64,000 nt of DNA from CAMDKS01 sp964402975 (GTDB lineage: Bacteria; Bdellovibrionota_B; Oligoflexia; Oligoflexales; RGVZ01), in the NCBI GenBank assembly GCA_964402975.1, contig CAYOEM010000011.1, positions 23,896 to 87,895 on the forward strand. The letters run 5' to 3'. The translations under genes and the position numbers were made by a program. Shown piece by piece: positions 9,076 to 18,403 of this stretch (positions are counted from its first letter, which is position 1; each line of letters begins with the position of its first letter). Under the pieces are notes generated by a model. It did no database searches, had not been told where the DNA came from, and saw only the letters and a list, made by a program, of their open reading frames with translations.

Positions 9076-10010
9076 CGCTCTACTTTGCTACTGCGATATT
9101 TGAGCTCGGATAGTACTCCGATTTTAGATGCTTTTGAGAAAACCTTCATAGAAAAGTCCAAGGTGCCGCTGGATGACATGCCCATTACCGCCACGGTAAA
9201 CATAGAACGAAAAAGGGCTTGATTATTATCCGACGTAAATGGATCAACCCCCAACGCCGCCTGAGAGAATACACTCGGCCCCTGCGCGTCATCGTGAGTA
9301 GACTGGGGCACTGAAATCTCAAGCATCTCTCCAGATATATTTTTCAAAAAGCGATGCCTACCTCGAGCCGTAAAGACTCGCTGATCTGAACCTAACAGCG
9401 CTACTGGTACGTCAGACTTCTTCATGGCAGCGACCACGTCTGGATGCACAACGGCTGGATCCAATAAAACAGCGCCGATGGCGGGAGCACCGTCCGCAAT
9501 TGCAAGAATGGTCGCACTTCCTCCAAAAGAGTGGCCTGCCATAATGATACGCCTCGCATCGGCGTTTTCACCCAACATTCTCGGAAAATCATAAATCATA
9601 TCGGCTATTCGCTTCAGCCGACGGCCATTTTCTAGCCATTCGTCTCGATTAGGAGATTCAACATTGACAACGTGAAAACCCCAGCTTGCCAAGTGTTTAG
9701 CTTGGCTGCGATGGGCACGTTTATTTGAAAAGTTACCGTGACTGATAATAATAATCGGCAGCTTGTCCTTGGACTTTGCGGAAAAATGATCAACCACGAC
9801 TCGTTGATCGAGATCTATATTGAACTCTCGATCTAGCCGTGACGTCACCGGAAAAGGCCCACGAGATTCGAAACGCCTTAAATCAGGTTCTAAAACAATT
9901 ATATTGTCCTGCAGATTCGAGGCCATAAGTGATTGCTTCACGGCCGGTCTTGTGACGACACAACCACAAAGCATTACTAGTAGGCAAAAAGTAGCCACTA
10001 AATTTATCAC
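9072..10010 (-). CDS. Alpha/beta-hydrolase lipoprotein
   Basis: Predicted lipid-anchored serine hydrolase of 312 residues. The N terminus is a lipoprotein signal ending LCGC, with the Cys at about 17. The hydrolase fold is shown by an oxyanion-strand motif IIISHGNFSNK, a nucleophile elbow GHSFGG and a downstream candidate His in STHDDAQG. The closest general resemblance is to the dienelactone hydrolase / PAF-acetylhydrolase type, so an esterase activity is likely but the substrate is unknown. The start is GTG with GGGAG about eight bases upstream. It converges with and overlaps the preceding gene by four bases. Confidence 0.8.
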   Translation of the reverse strand: MINLVATFCLLVMLCGCVVTRPAVKQSLMASNLQDNIIVLEPDLRRFESRGPFPVTSRLDREFNIDLDQRVVVDHFSAKSKDKLPIIIISHGNFSNKRAHRSQAKHLASWGFHVVNVESPNRDEWLENGRRLKRIADMIYDFPRMLGENADARRIIMAGHSFGGSATILAIADGAPAIGAVLLDPAVVHPDVVAAMKKSDVPVALLGSDQRVFTARGRHRFLKNISGEMLEISVPQSTHDDAQGPSVFSQAALGVDPFTSDNNQALFRSMFTVAVMGMSSSGTLDFSMKVFSKASKIGVLSELKYRSSKVER

Positions 10011-10033
10011 TCAAACAACTCCCGACGAAAATT

Positions 10034-10042
10034 TGCTATAAT
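10034..10042 (+). promoter_or_regulatory. Extended -10 promoter
   Basis: TGCTATAAT is a perfect extended -10 about 63 bases upstream of the following lipoprotein gene. No consensus -35 accompanies it. Confidence 0.5.
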
Positions 10043-10104
10043 CATCGGAAACGAAGGTGATAAATTGACAAATTTAATTATATCAACGGTACGTCGGCAC
10101 CCAC

Positions 10105-10677
10105 ATGATTATACAAATGACTGAAATTAAAAGATTTTTTTGGCTGATTTGCCTTTTAACCATGCTTGCGGGTTGTAAGAGTTTGTATGACTTTAAGGGC
10201 TACGCAAAAAGCGACGCCAAAGGCACCATATCAGGCGAGGAATGGGCCTACGCCTATGCGTACACGGACCCTGAAGCTCGGCTCTCGGAGGGGCAATCCC
10301 ACCTGATTGTTCTGGTGACCGCCTCACCCAAAGACGCGTGTCCTGACAAATCCGAACAGGTGGGTGATGGTCGCGAGGTCATTATCGCTATTGATGGCAA
10401 GACGGGGGAGATGAAAATCGGCGGGCGATCAGAAAAGCTGGAAACAGAGGATGACATGTTCACCTATGTTAAACCGGAGCGCCAAGCCAGCGTTGCCTTT
10501 TTTGATCCAAATCTTCCAGAAGGAGAGCAATATAAATTTGCTCGTTCAGGCAAGGTCAAAATATCCATTCTCAACAAAGATCTAATTGAGGGATCAGTTT
10601 TGGCAAAAATTAATCGAAAAATTTTCGTAAATGGAAAATTTCGAGCGAAAGTTTGTAAGTACGGCCAAGTGAACTGA
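10105..10677 (+). CDS. Hypothetical lipoprotein
   Basis: 190-residue predicted lipoprotein with a signal peptide ending LAGCK (Cys about 24, Lys at +2). The mature part is polar and beta-rich by eye, with two further Cys residues (in DACPDK and KVCKYG) that could form a disulfide. I recognise no family. An ATG four codons inside is an alternative start, and neither has a strong ribosome site. Function unknown; location is the inner or outer membrane facing the periplasm or the surface. Confidence 0.7.
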   Translation: MIIQMTEIKRFFWLICLLTMLAGCKSLYDFKGYAKSDAKGTISGEEWAYAYAYTDPEARLSEGQSHLIVLVTASPKDACPDKSEQVGDGREVIIAIDGKTGEMKIGGRSEKLETEDDMFTYVKPERQASVAFFDPNLPEGEQYKFARSGKVKISILNKDLIEGSVLAKINRKIFVNGKFRAKVCKYGQVN

Positions 10678-10683
10678 CGAAGT

Positions 10684-10974
10684 TTAATTATATATATTTT
10701 TCTCACACTTCCGGCAGGCATCCTGCCAAGGTCGATACTGCCACTCTTCCGATATGGGTAGAAGCGCCATCAGTAGGCACGCCAAGAAAATTGCTGCGTA
10801 GAGCTGCGATCCACTCTGAGAATTTGACTTTAATATCGTTCTTTCAAATAGAACTCCAAATCCTACACTCATGGAAATCAGCGTAAATAATATGAGCAAC
10901 CTACGGCCGCCGTATACTTTCAAGGTCATATACTTACTGCTCTCAGATTTCTTAGCTAACGACGCTTTTGCCAT
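10684..10974 (-). CDS. Small two-helix membrane protein
   Basis: 96-residue protein with two hydrophobic segments (about 26-46 and 58-73), a basic N terminus and a Cys-x2-Cys near the C terminus (ACRKCEK). The ribosome site AAGGAATGAGG precedes the ATG at good spacing, which supports it being real despite its size. It lies 38 bases downstream of another small membrane-protein gene on the same strand, so the two probably form an operon. No function assigned. Confidence 0.65.
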   Translation of the reverse strand: MAKASLAKKSESSKYMTLKVYGGRRLLILFTLISMSVGFGVLFERTILKSNSQSGSQLYAAIFLACLLMALLPISEEWQYRPWQDACRKCEKNIYN

Positions 10975-11012
10975 ATTGACCTCATTCCTTTGTTACTAAT
11001 ACCAAAAAAACG

Positions 11013-11369
11013 TTATTTTTTTCCTGCTGCCTTTGCCTTCACTGCCATTGTTTGACGACTCGCTGAGGCCGCGAGCATCCAGCGCACACGAGCGGCCAGT
11101 ATGAAGCACACAAAGAGAATGAGCGTGCCACGCGAGGACAACGGCTTTCCAAGAGCTGTTGGAACTCCAACGATCAAAATGAGCCCTAGAGCTGAAATCA
11201 CTCCGATGTAACTCAGCTGAGTCACATCGTCTCGTAAATCAATACGCTTTAGACCTGCCATAACCGCTCCGATCCACAAAACCCAGACGATGACGGGCAG
11301 AAAGTCCAACGGCCTGAGATCGGCCATCGCGGCTTTAACGTCACTTAAAATAAGTAGTAACGGTGACAA
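11013..11369 (-). CDS. Small membrane protein
   Basis: 118-residue protein with three or so hydrophobic segments (about 20-40, 50-70, 80-97) and a basic Ala/Lys-rich tail. A TTG start follows GGAGG at four bases; an internal ATG 14 codons in is the alternative. First gene of a likely two-gene operon with the 96-residue membrane protein, divergent from the DUF1573 gene. Function unknown. Confidence 0.65.
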   Translation of the reverse strand: MSPLLLILSDVKAAMADLRPLDFLPVIVWVLWIGAVMAGLKRIDLRDDVTQLSYIGVISALGLILIVGVPTALGKPLSSRGTLILFVCFILAARVRWMLAASASRQTMAVKAKAAGKK

Positions 11370-11505
11370 AGAACCTCCAACTTTTTGAGCACCCTCTGAT
11401 CGGCCAATTTAAACAGGACCTTAACGGGCAAAACTTGCCCATAGGCCACCTCCTGCGCTACCATGATTCATTATCAAACATCAGTTATCTGGAAGCTCAG
11501 CGTCT

Positions 11506-12567
11506 ATGCGCAAAAAAATATCGTTCATTATTTGTCTATTTTTAATGGGCTTCACTTTACCCCTAGCAAACAAAGTGACTGCAGCCGACAGAAAGGGCTC
11601 TGCAAAAAGTAACAAATTGACCAATGAACCGGTCGGAGTCATATCTTTTGAAAAGCCGCTAGTCGACTTCGGCGTGGTCAAGCGGGGGCAAAAGCTCACG
11701 GCAACATTTCAATTTAAAAATATTGGTCAGGGACCGCTCACGATCCAAGGGGTGCAAGCCGCCTGCGATTGTGTAGCGTCCGAGTCCATCAAAGGCAAGG
11801 TCTATCCCCCCGGAGAAAGCGGCACGCTTGACGTAAACTTCGACACTAAGGACTACGCTGGCAAAATCACCAAAGCCATAACTGTGATCACGAACGAACG
11901 CTCCATGCCAGATCGAACCCTAACAATCACTGCGACAGTTAATAGCGAAGTGAATGCCTCACCTCCACTTGCTGACTTTGGAGACGTGGTTCTGAACCAG
12001 TCTCCAACGCTGGTTATTAAAGTAAAAGGCAATATGAAAAACGAGTTACGCATTGAGAAAATTAGATTTAATGAAGAGTTCCTGGATGTCGCCTATCGCA
12101 AGGAGGCTCAGGAATTTGCAATAACCATAAAACTAAAGGCAAACGCACCCATAGGATTTTTCAAGGATACTATTTGGATTAAAAACAACTCTTCTGCACT
12201 TCCTGATATGCCGATTCCCATTCGCGCAACAATTCGTGGAGAAATTTCTTTAAATCCCGCCTATGTCGAATTTGGCTCTGTTTCTCCATCAGAAAGGTCT
12301 CTCCGGCAGATCTCCTTAACATCAGCTTCCAAATTTGACATTACTAGTAATCGAATTGAAATGAATGTTAACGGCGCGAAGTCCAACGCGGGCGCAGATC
12401 TAATAAAAGTCGAAGTTTCGCAGTCTGCAAAAAATGAAAAAAAAGTGAGACTGGAACTGAAAAATCCTGGCAATCAACCAGGGAGCGTTCATGGAAAAAT
12501 CACGCTAGAGACATCAAATCCTCAACAGAAAAATTTGACGTTTGACTTCTACGCGTTCTTCCGCTGA
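11506..12567 (+). CDS. DUF1573 / Hydin-type Ig-like secreted protein
   Basis: 353-residue exported protein with a signal peptide (about 1-27, ending VTAADR). Residues 47-140 match the DUF1573 pattern: FGVVKRGQ, F-F-N-G repeats and a conserved Cys pair in ACDCV. Two or three further immunoglobulin-like beta modules follow, each starting with a phrase like FGDVVLNQ or FGSVSPSE. Such proteins are usually periplasmic or surface-exposed and of unknown function. It converges with miaB five bases downstream. Confidence 0.8.
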   Translation: MRKKISFIICLFLMGFTLPLANKVTAADRKGSAKSNKLTNEPVGVISFEKPLVDFGVVKRGQKLTATFQFKNIGQGPLTIQGVQAACDCVASESIKGKVYPPGESGTLDVNFDTKDYAGKITKAITVITNERSMPDRTLTITATVNSEVNASPPLADFGDVVLNQSPTLVIKVKGNMKNELRIEKIRFNEEFLDVAYRKEAQEFAITIKLKANAPIGFFKDTIWIKNNSSALPDMPIPIRATIRGEISLNPAYVEFGSVSPSERSLRQISLTSASKFDITSNRIEMNVNGAKSNAGADLIKVEVSQSAKNEKKVRLELKNPGNQPGSVHGKITLETSNPQQKNLTFDFYAFFR

Positions 12568-12572
12568 TAGGC

Positions 12573-14006
12573 TTAGTGTAGAAGCTCGCCAAGAAGGGCG
12601 ATTTTATTGCCGCCCGTGATACGAACAGGCAGGGTTCTCCCCAACAGATTGTCTGAACTTCTGACCCGCACGGTTCTAAATTCCGGAGTTTTTCCAACCC
12701 AAGTTCCAGGTAGTTTCTGACTTTCGTATATAAATAAAACATCTTTTGACGAACCAACGTCAGCAAGTGCCAAATCAAGGGTAATCTTGTCTTGAAGCGC
12801 ATTCAATCGCGCCAAACGGGAATCTTTCACCGATTCCGGGACTTGATCAACAAATCTTGCCGCGGCAGTACCGCGCCGCGATGAGTACTTGAAAGCATAA
12901 ACGAAGCTGTATCGGACCTCTTCCAGAAGTCGCAGAGTATCCTCAAATTCCTCGTCAGTCTCTCCTGGAAAACCAACGATAATATCCGTGCTCAATGCGA
13001 TGCCCGGCACTGCACTCTGCAGCCAGCCAATACGCTCAAGGTACTCTTTGACAGTGACCTTGCGCTTCATTCGCTCAAGCGTTCTATCGTTGCCCGCTTG
13101 CACTGGCAAATGCATATACCGGCCCATCTTCGGCTCGGTTGCGAATAGCTGCGCCAATGGCTTAGTAAAATCATGCGGATTAGATGTTGTAAATCTTAAA
13201 CGCTCAAGCCCTGCCACACCAGCGACAGCTTTCAATAGGTCTACAAACGGACCGCCATCCGCAGGCACATCCTCGGTATTGAGCAAGTCAAGTCCATAGC
13301 TATTCACATTCTGACCCAGCAGCGTGATCTCGCGCGCGCCCTCCGAGACAAGATGCTCGACTTCTTTCAAGATTTCGTCCATCGGTCGACTTATCTCGCG
13401 CCCCCTGGTGAATGGGACGACGCAGAACGTACAGAAATTGTTACAACCCTGGATGATATTCACAAACCTTGTCACTTCCTTCTTGCCAGAAACTGACGGT
13501 ATATGAATATGAGCGCTACCAGGTGACGACTCCGACCGCTTATCGCTTTCGGACCCATGTCGATCAAACCCTATTGCAAAACTCTGCAACCCGGTACGAG
13601 AAGACTCCGTTAAAAGCTTTGGTAATTCATCTATTTTTCCAGGGCCTAGAAGCACATCTATCTGAGGTGCCAAATCAAGCAATTTCTTCCCATCTGCTTG
13701 AGCGACACACCCGGTTACAGCGATCTTAAGATTCGGGTTCTTCCTCTTGAGCTCGTCCAACACCCCAAGTCGCGACAAAACTTTGTGTCTGGCTTTTTCT
13801 CTAATATGACAGGTGTTCAGCAGAATCAGGTCTGCAGACTCAGGCCCCGAGACCGTCAGCTCATAATTCTGATTCTCGAGAATTGAAAGCATACGCTCAC
13901 TATCAGCTACATTCATCTGACATCCCCAAGTCTCGATATGTACTTTACGCTTAAGGGATTCAGTATGTTTAGCTGAGTGGACGAAACTCGACGGTGCTTC
14001 TGTCAT
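12573..14006 (-). CDS. miaB: tRNA-2-methylthio-N6-dimethylallyladenosine synthase
   Basis: Radical-SAM methylthiotransferase that adds the 2-methylthio group to i6A37 of tRNAs reading UNN codons. The N-terminal MTTase domain shows ETWGCQMN and the further cluster-binding Cys residues in NTCHIR and TGCVAQ. The radical-SAM triad is in GCNNFCTFCVVPF, and a C-terminal TRAM domain follows. Length (477) is normal. The start overlaps the ffh stop as ATGA, so it is translationally coupled to ffh on the same transcript. Confidence 0.96.
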   Translation of the reverse strand: MTEAPSSFVHSAKHTESLKRKVHIETWGCQMNVADSERMLSILENQNYELTVSGPESADLILLNTCHIREKARHKVLSRLGVLDELKRKNPNLKIAVTGCVAQADGKKLLDLAPQIDVLLGPGKIDELPKLLTESSRTGLQSFAIGFDRHGSESDKRSESSPGSAHIHIPSVSGKKEVTRFVNIIQGCNNFCTFCVVPFTRGREISRPMDEILKEVEHLVSEGAREITLLGQNVNSYGLDLLNTEDVPADGGPFVDLLKAVAGVAGLERLRFTTSNPHDFTKPLAQLFATEPKMGRYMHLPVQAGNDRTLERMKRKVTVKEYLERIGWLQSAVPGIALSTDIIVGFPGETDEEFEDTLRLLEEVRYSFVYAFKYSSRRGTAAARFVDQVPESVKDSRLARLNALQDKITLDLALADVGSSKDVLFIYESQKLPGTWVGKTPEFRTVRVRSSDNLLGRTLPVRITGGNKIALLGELLH

Positions 14007-15547
14007 CTTCGATTCTTCTTCCTTGCATCCTTGGCCGCTTTGCGCATTTTTTTGAGCTTGTCTCGATCAACTTTCTTTGGCGCCGAAGCAGCGCCGCCGA
14101 ACACATCACCCATGCCAGGCATTCCAGGAAAGCCGGCAGGCATACCGCCAGACATCATTCCCTGGGCCATCTTGCGCATATTATTGAGCTGGGAAAGCCC
14201 ACCCATGCCGGGAATACGGCCAAGCATTCCACCGAGGCCTTTTCCCATCATGCCCATCATTTGACGCATTGACTTAAAACGCTTGATCAAATCATGAACG
14301 TCAGTTGCTTTGGTACCACTTCCGCGAGCAATGCGTCGTATACGGCTTTCGTTAAAAACAGCGGGGTTAAGTCGCTCTTGCTCCGTCATGGAGTCAATCA
14401 TCGATTTTACTTTGACCAACTCCTTGTCATCGAGATTAACGTCTTTTGGAATAAGACCCTGAACTGGCATTTTAGCCATAATATCTTTCAAAGATCCCAT
14501 TTTCTGAATCATCGAAAGCTGCTCATAAAAGTCCTTGAATGAAAACTGGCCACCCAGCATCTTCATCATTTCAGCTTCTTTGTCGCCCGTGTGGACTCTC
14601 TCAAAATCCTCCATGAGACCAACAACATCACCCATACCGAGTATCCGGCTCGCTAAACCCTCGGGACGAAACTCTTCAAGCCGTGCCAAATCCTCACCAA
14701 CGCCCAAAAATTTCAGAGGTTTGCCCGTCACGCGACGAATACTAAGCGCTGCACCACCACGGGTATCACCGTCAAGCTTGGTCATGATGACGCCGGAGAT
14801 ATCAAGACGATCATTGAATGACTTAGCCGTCGTAACAGCATCCTGTCCCATCATAGCATCACAGACGAAAAATATATTATCAGGCTTTGTTTTTGCTTTT
14901 ATGTCGTCGAGTTCCTGCATCAGCTCAGTATCGATGGTGAGTCGACCAGCCGTATCGAAAACAACAACATCACAGTCTAATTCAAAAGCCTTTTGGAGTG
15001 CTTTTTCGCAGATTTCCTGCGGGCGAGCCCCCTCTTGATGAAACACTGGCACGCCAAGTTTAGCGCCCAGCACTTTAAGCTGCTCCACGGCAGCAGGACG
15101 ATAAATGTCGGCACCAACCAGCAGAGGCTTCTTATGGTGTTTTGTCATTAAATATTTGGCCAATTTTCCGGTTGAAGTGGTCTTACCGCTTCCTTGAAGA
15201 CCAACCATCATAATAGTTGTGGGCCGGTTAGTAGCAAAACGAATCGACGAATCGGGTTCCCCCATCAGGGATTCGAGCTCGGTCTTGCAAATTTGCACAA
15301 AGTGATCGGAAGGCGTCACGCGCACTTTCTGGTTGCCGCTTCCAGCTTTCAAAGTGACGCTGGTACCGAGAGCTTCCGATTTGACGTTAGCCAGGAATTC
15401 ACGTGCGACGCCGTACTCAACATCGGCCTCTAATAAACTTTTTCTAATTGCACCAAGAGCTTGCTCAATATTGTCCTCAGACAACGTTGCCTTGCCCGTA
15501 AACGCTTCGCGAGCCACGCGAAACCCGTCACTAAGAATGTCCAACAT
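14003..15547 (-). CDS. ffh: Signal recognition particle protein Ffh
   Basis: SRP54-family GTPase that binds 4.5S RNA and signal sequences and delivers ribosomes to FtsY. The N domain (1-90) is followed by the G domain with G1 GLQGSGKTTSTGKLA, DTAGRL and TKLDGD. The methionine-rich M domain lies in the last third. At 514 residues it is longer than the E. coli protein (453), because of a Gly/Met/Pro-rich stretch and a strongly basic Lys/Arg tail. AGGAG lies eight bases before the ATG. First gene of the ffh-miaB operon. Confidence 0.97.
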   Translation of the reverse strand: MLDILSDGFRVAREAFTGKATLSEDNIEQALGAIRKSLLEADVEYGVAREFLANVKSEALGTSVTLKAGSGNQKVRVTPSDHFVQICKTELESLMGEPDSSIRFATNRPTTIMMVGLQGSGKTTSTGKLAKYLMTKHHKKPLLVGADIYRPAAVEQLKVLGAKLGVPVFHQEGARPQEICEKALQKAFELDCDVVVFDTAGRLTIDTELMQELDDIKAKTKPDNIFFVCDAMMGQDAVTTAKSFNDRLDISGVIMTKLDGDTRGGAALSIRRVTGKPLKFLGVGEDLARLEEFRPEGLASRILGMGDVVGLMEDFERVHTGDKEAEMMKMLGGQFSFKDFYEQLSMIQKMGSLKDIMAKMPVQGLIPKDVNLDDKELVKVKSMIDSMTEQERLNPAVFNESRIRRIARGSGTKATDVHDLIKRFKSMRQMMGMMGKGLGGMLGRIPGMGGLSQLNNMRKMAQGMMSGGMPAGFPGMPGMGDVFGGAASAPKKVDRDKLKKMRKAAKDARKKNRR

Positions 15548-15697
15548 GAGTAACTCCTAAAATACAGACCTGGCCTTAAGGCCCGCAAACCGGCAAAAAA
15601 TCCAGTAAAGTCGGCATGAAAGAGCGTATAATGGCAATCCCCGGCCTCGTCAACCTCTAGGGATTTAGCTTAAATTTTTGTCTTTAAATTTAGCGGG

Positions 15698-17263
15698 TTA
15701 CCAGGATCTAATCATATGCCTTCGAGACGAATCCCAGTTGAGTTCACCGGTCGTTTTTGGCACGGACTCCTCGTCGACCTCCTCGGAATCAAGAGGGTTC
15801 TCCGGGAGCATCTGAACGGTATAACGATAGTTACCCTCTGGCAGTCGCAGCAATTTGGATTGACCATTGTCCAAAACAAACTCTGTCTCTGAGCTCAAGG
15901 ACTGAAGCAGATACTTGGAAAGAGCCGCAACTTCAGCCTCAACATCGACATGTCTGTCCTCAGTATATCCACACTCAAGACTAAAACCTTTTCCAGTCAA
16001 TTTCATACCGTCAGCCGTACGAAGTAGACCGCTTGTTTCTCCAAACACTGGGTGCCAACACATTTCAGTTGCAGAGGTATTAGCTGCAAGTGCAGTACTA
16101 GCAGCGGGCACCACCTCGTAGAACTTTCGCCCGCGCGAGCCGCGCTTTTGTCGAACGAGACGTTTCGGCCTCAGATCTCGGTCTGAGCGACCTAAATACT
16201 TCTTGGCCTGATCAACCAGCTTCTGAGACACGGCGCTATCCGGTGCAATAATAACGCGTAGCGGCTGCTTCGACAGGGTTTCCTGAGTTGCGGGCATCGA
16301 TGCCTCGGGGATTTTAACGCTGAGAACCCCGACCCGACTTGTTCCCTCATAGAGCTCTCGAAGCATGTCGAGCTCATCAGTGCCCTTGGCCAACCCAAAA
16401 AACGCTGCCTCTCGGCGATTATTACTTTGAGCTGAACAGAGTGCTGACTGCCATCGTCTTGACGTCATCACGATCGGCAATTCCTCAGGCAGGCTGAATT
16501 GGAGGACTTTGCAAAATTTTGCGAATGCCTCGTCATTGTTGATATTTGTTGCTGCCCTAGCCAGCGTACTGACCACGCCAGTCCGACGCGCTAATATATA
16601 AGGTTGCCTGCTCCATTTTCGAATCATCGATTTTTGGAAATCTTCAGTTTTCACCAATGCCGTTTGCGGCATCATAGATTCCAGCTTACAGGTCGTCGTT
16701 TCACGTTCGAAACTTATTTCGCGGCAGTCTGGAGTTATTTTTTGTAGCGCCGCTGCAATGACTGCTTGCAGCTCTTTGTGATGCTTATCTGGAATTTCGA
16801 TAAACTCCAAATTCGATGATTTTGACACTGCGCAAATCTGGTCTTTGAGATCAGGCGGTAAAGAGACTCCAGAAAGCTTCGTCTCCGAGTCCTCTATAAG
16901 CGCAACAACTAATTGATCCGCCTCTTCATCAAATGCAACATCGAAGCTTTGACCAAGCACTTGGAATGTCGTGCCGAATACAAATCGGCGATCAACACAA
17001 GATTTCGCACTAACCCTAAGAGAGCTAGGCGAACTCGCAGAGCTGTGCGGGCGCAATTCAAACCAACTTTCACGGATGGTATCGGCAACAGAGATCAACG
17101 GCAGTCTGTTCTTTGCCGCCGAATCACCGGATAAAATATTTGGAGAACTCGTGTTGATTTGGCTGCTGCACGCCGTGAATCCCGCGAGCACAGACACCAA
17201 AACCAATCCACTATCAATCTTACAACCGATCAACTTTCTGAACGGCGAATTCAACCCTCTCAT
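15698..17263 (-). CDS. Large lipoprotein coupled to the gp19-like gene
   Basis: 521-residue predicted lipoprotein of unrecognised family. The signal peptide ends in GFTAC (a slightly atypical lipobox). The mature protein is Cys-containing (about nine further Cys). The C-terminal 60 residues look like a beta-sandwich module (LPEGNYRYTVQMLP, then GELNWD). The start at 17263 has GGAGG five bases upstream; an in-frame ATG four codons earlier lacks this. It overlaps the 3' end of the gp19-like gene by 44 bases, so the two are very likely co-translated and act together at the envelope. The function is unknown. Confidence 0.75.
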   Translation of the reverse strand: MRGLNSPFRKLIGCKIDSGLVLVSVLAGFTACSSQINTSSPNILSGDSAAKNRLPLISVADTIRESWFELRPHSSASSPSSLRVSAKSCVDRRFVFGTTFQVLGQSFDVAFDEEADQLVVALIEDSETKLSGVSLPPDLKDQICAVSKSSNLEFIEIPDKHHKELQAVIAAALQKITPDCREISFERETTTCKLESMMPQTALVKTEDFQKSMIRKWSRQPYILARRTGVVSTLARAATNINNDEAFAKFCKVLQFSLPEELPIVMTSRRWQSALCSAQSNNRREAAFFGLAKGTDELDMLRELYEGTSRVGVLSVKIPEASMPATQETLSKQPLRVIIAPDSAVSQKLVDQAKKYLGRSDRDLRPKRLVRQKRGSRGRKFYEVVPAASTALAANTSATEMCWHPVFGETSGLLRTADGMKLTGKGFSLECGYTEDRHVDVEAEVAALSKYLLQSLSSETEFVLDNGQSKLLRLPEGNYRYTVQMLPENPLDSEEVDEESVPKTTGELNWDSSRRHMIRSW

Positions 17264-17708
17264 GGAGTCCTCCAACCTCTGGATTGCTGGCTTCCACAGT
17301 CCACGCTACTGGCTGCGACATACGCAGCACGTACCGAGCAACTTCCACTCCATCAGCATTCTCAGAAATCAGACTCACATCTTTGAGGCTAGTATTGCCT
17401 CTCATCAAAGAATTCGCCCACAGGTAAAGCGAGGGGTCTGTTACAAAATCGCGACTTAAAGCAATCCGGCCACCTTCGGCATTGGATACCGCACCGACTA
17501 ACTGATCTAGATCTTTGACCGGCGTGAAAGCTCCGTAGTTCACACCGTCAATTTCAACAACCATACGAGCAACTCTTCCGGAGAAACTCGCCGGGAGGCG
17601 ATCCGTCGCAGCAATCGGGACGAGAATCAAAGCAAGCAGACACAGATTGGCAAATCTAACCAATCGGTTTGTTTTGTCGTTTGACTTGAAGTTCCGCAGC
17701 AATTGCAC
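17220..17708 (-). CDS. Exported protein with phage T4 gp19-like (tail-tube) domain
   Basis: 162-residue protein. A basic N terminus and hydrophobic segment (about 18-31, LCLLALILVPIAA) form a signal peptide or anchor. From about residue 44 it resembles the T4 gp19 / tail-tube family in order of features: VVEIDGV, AFTPVKDLDQLV, a beta hairpin, LYLWANSLMRG, VSLISEN, EVARYVL, PVAWTVEAS and ERVEFAVQKV. The start is the GTG at 17708, preceded by AGGGGAAG, rather than a GTG 18 codons upstream. Tail-tube proteins are normally cytoplasmic and assembled in phage tails or injection machines; no sheath, baseplate or AAA+ gene is nearby. The assignment rests on pattern, not a search. Confidence 0.6.
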   Translation of the reverse strand: MQLLRNFKSNDKTNRLVRFANLCLLALILVPIAATDRLPASFSGRVARMVVEIDGVNYGAFTPVKDLDQLVGAVSNAEGGRIALSRDFVTDPSLYLWANSLMRGNTSLKDVSLISENADGVEVARYVLRMSQPVAWTVEASNPEVGGLHERVEFAVQKVDRL

Positions 17709-17846
17709 GGTCTTCCCCTGATTAAAAACTCTGACAACTGAGATATAAAATAATTTTAACACCCACTGTCAGAAAATACTAGACACCACCGGAAAAAACT
17801 TGACTTTGAACGAGTCACCAATCCGAACTCCTCCATCGTCACTTCA

Positions 17847-18230
17847 CTAGGAAAGTTTAGCGATTGCTTCAATTTCTACATTCACATCGCGGGGCAACCG
17901 AGCAACTTCAACTGTAGCGCGAGCTGGAAAGGGCTGTGGGAAGTAGGTTCCGTAGACCTCGTTAACCACAGCAAAATTGCCCATGTCTTTTAAAAAAATT
18001 GTTGTTTTTACCACATCAGCAAGACTGCCGCCGGCCGCCTCGATAATTGCTTTGAGATTTTCGAGAACTTTTTTAGTTTCCTCAGAAACGCTGCCTCTAA
18101 CGAGCTCTCCGGTCTTTGGATCTAGCGGTATTTGACCCGATACGAAAAGCAAATCTCCCGCGCGAACCGCTTGGGAGTAGGGCCCGATGGCTGCAGGAGC
18201 ATTTGCGGTCTGAATAGTCTGTTTTTTCAT
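17847..18230 (-). CDS. ridA: RidA family enamine/imine deaminase
   Basis: Trimeric cytoplasmic protein that hydrolyses reactive enamines and imines such as 2-aminoacrylate released by PLP enzymes. The 127-residue length is typical. Characteristic motifs are IGPYSQAV near the N terminus, FVSGQIPLDP, and PFPARATVEVARLP with the substrate-binding Arg. AAGAGG precedes the ATG. It stands alone between the gp19-like operon and lgt. Confidence 0.95.
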   Translation of the reverse strand: MKKQTIQTANAPAAIGPYSQAVRAGDLLFVSGQIPLDPKTGELVRGSVSEETKKVLENLKAIIEAAGGSLADVVKTTIFLKDMGNFAVVNEVYGTYFPQPFPARATVEVARLPRDVNVEIEAIAKLS

Positions 18231-18333
18231 AGTCAGCCTCTTACTTGGATAACAATGATGTCTTGAATGCTATGGTCTTGATAGTGACTTGGGATTCATT
18301 AAAAAACAATAGTTTTCTGCAATAGATTCAAGC

Positions 18334-18362
18334 TTGTATTCTCAACTGCTAAATCCTATAAT
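18334..18362 (+). promoter_or_regulatory. Sigma-70 promoter of lgt
   Basis: TTGTAT (18334-18339) and TATAAT (18357-18362) are separated by exactly 17 bases, about 42 bases before the lgt start. Confidence 0.7.
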
Positions 18363-18403
18363 ACAACCAATGCTCTAATTTTAAGCAATATAAAGGTCTC
18401 GCC

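Noticed and set aside
11363..11545. Sixty-codon plus-strand frame between the membrane-protein gene and the DUF1573 gene
   Set aside because: It overlaps two better-supported genes and has no ribosome site or recognisable sequence.
17220..17708. A prophage or contractile injection system around the gp19-like gene
   Set aside because: Neighbours are ridA, lgt and a lipoprotein; no sheath, baseplate, spike, capsid or AAA+ gene is present.
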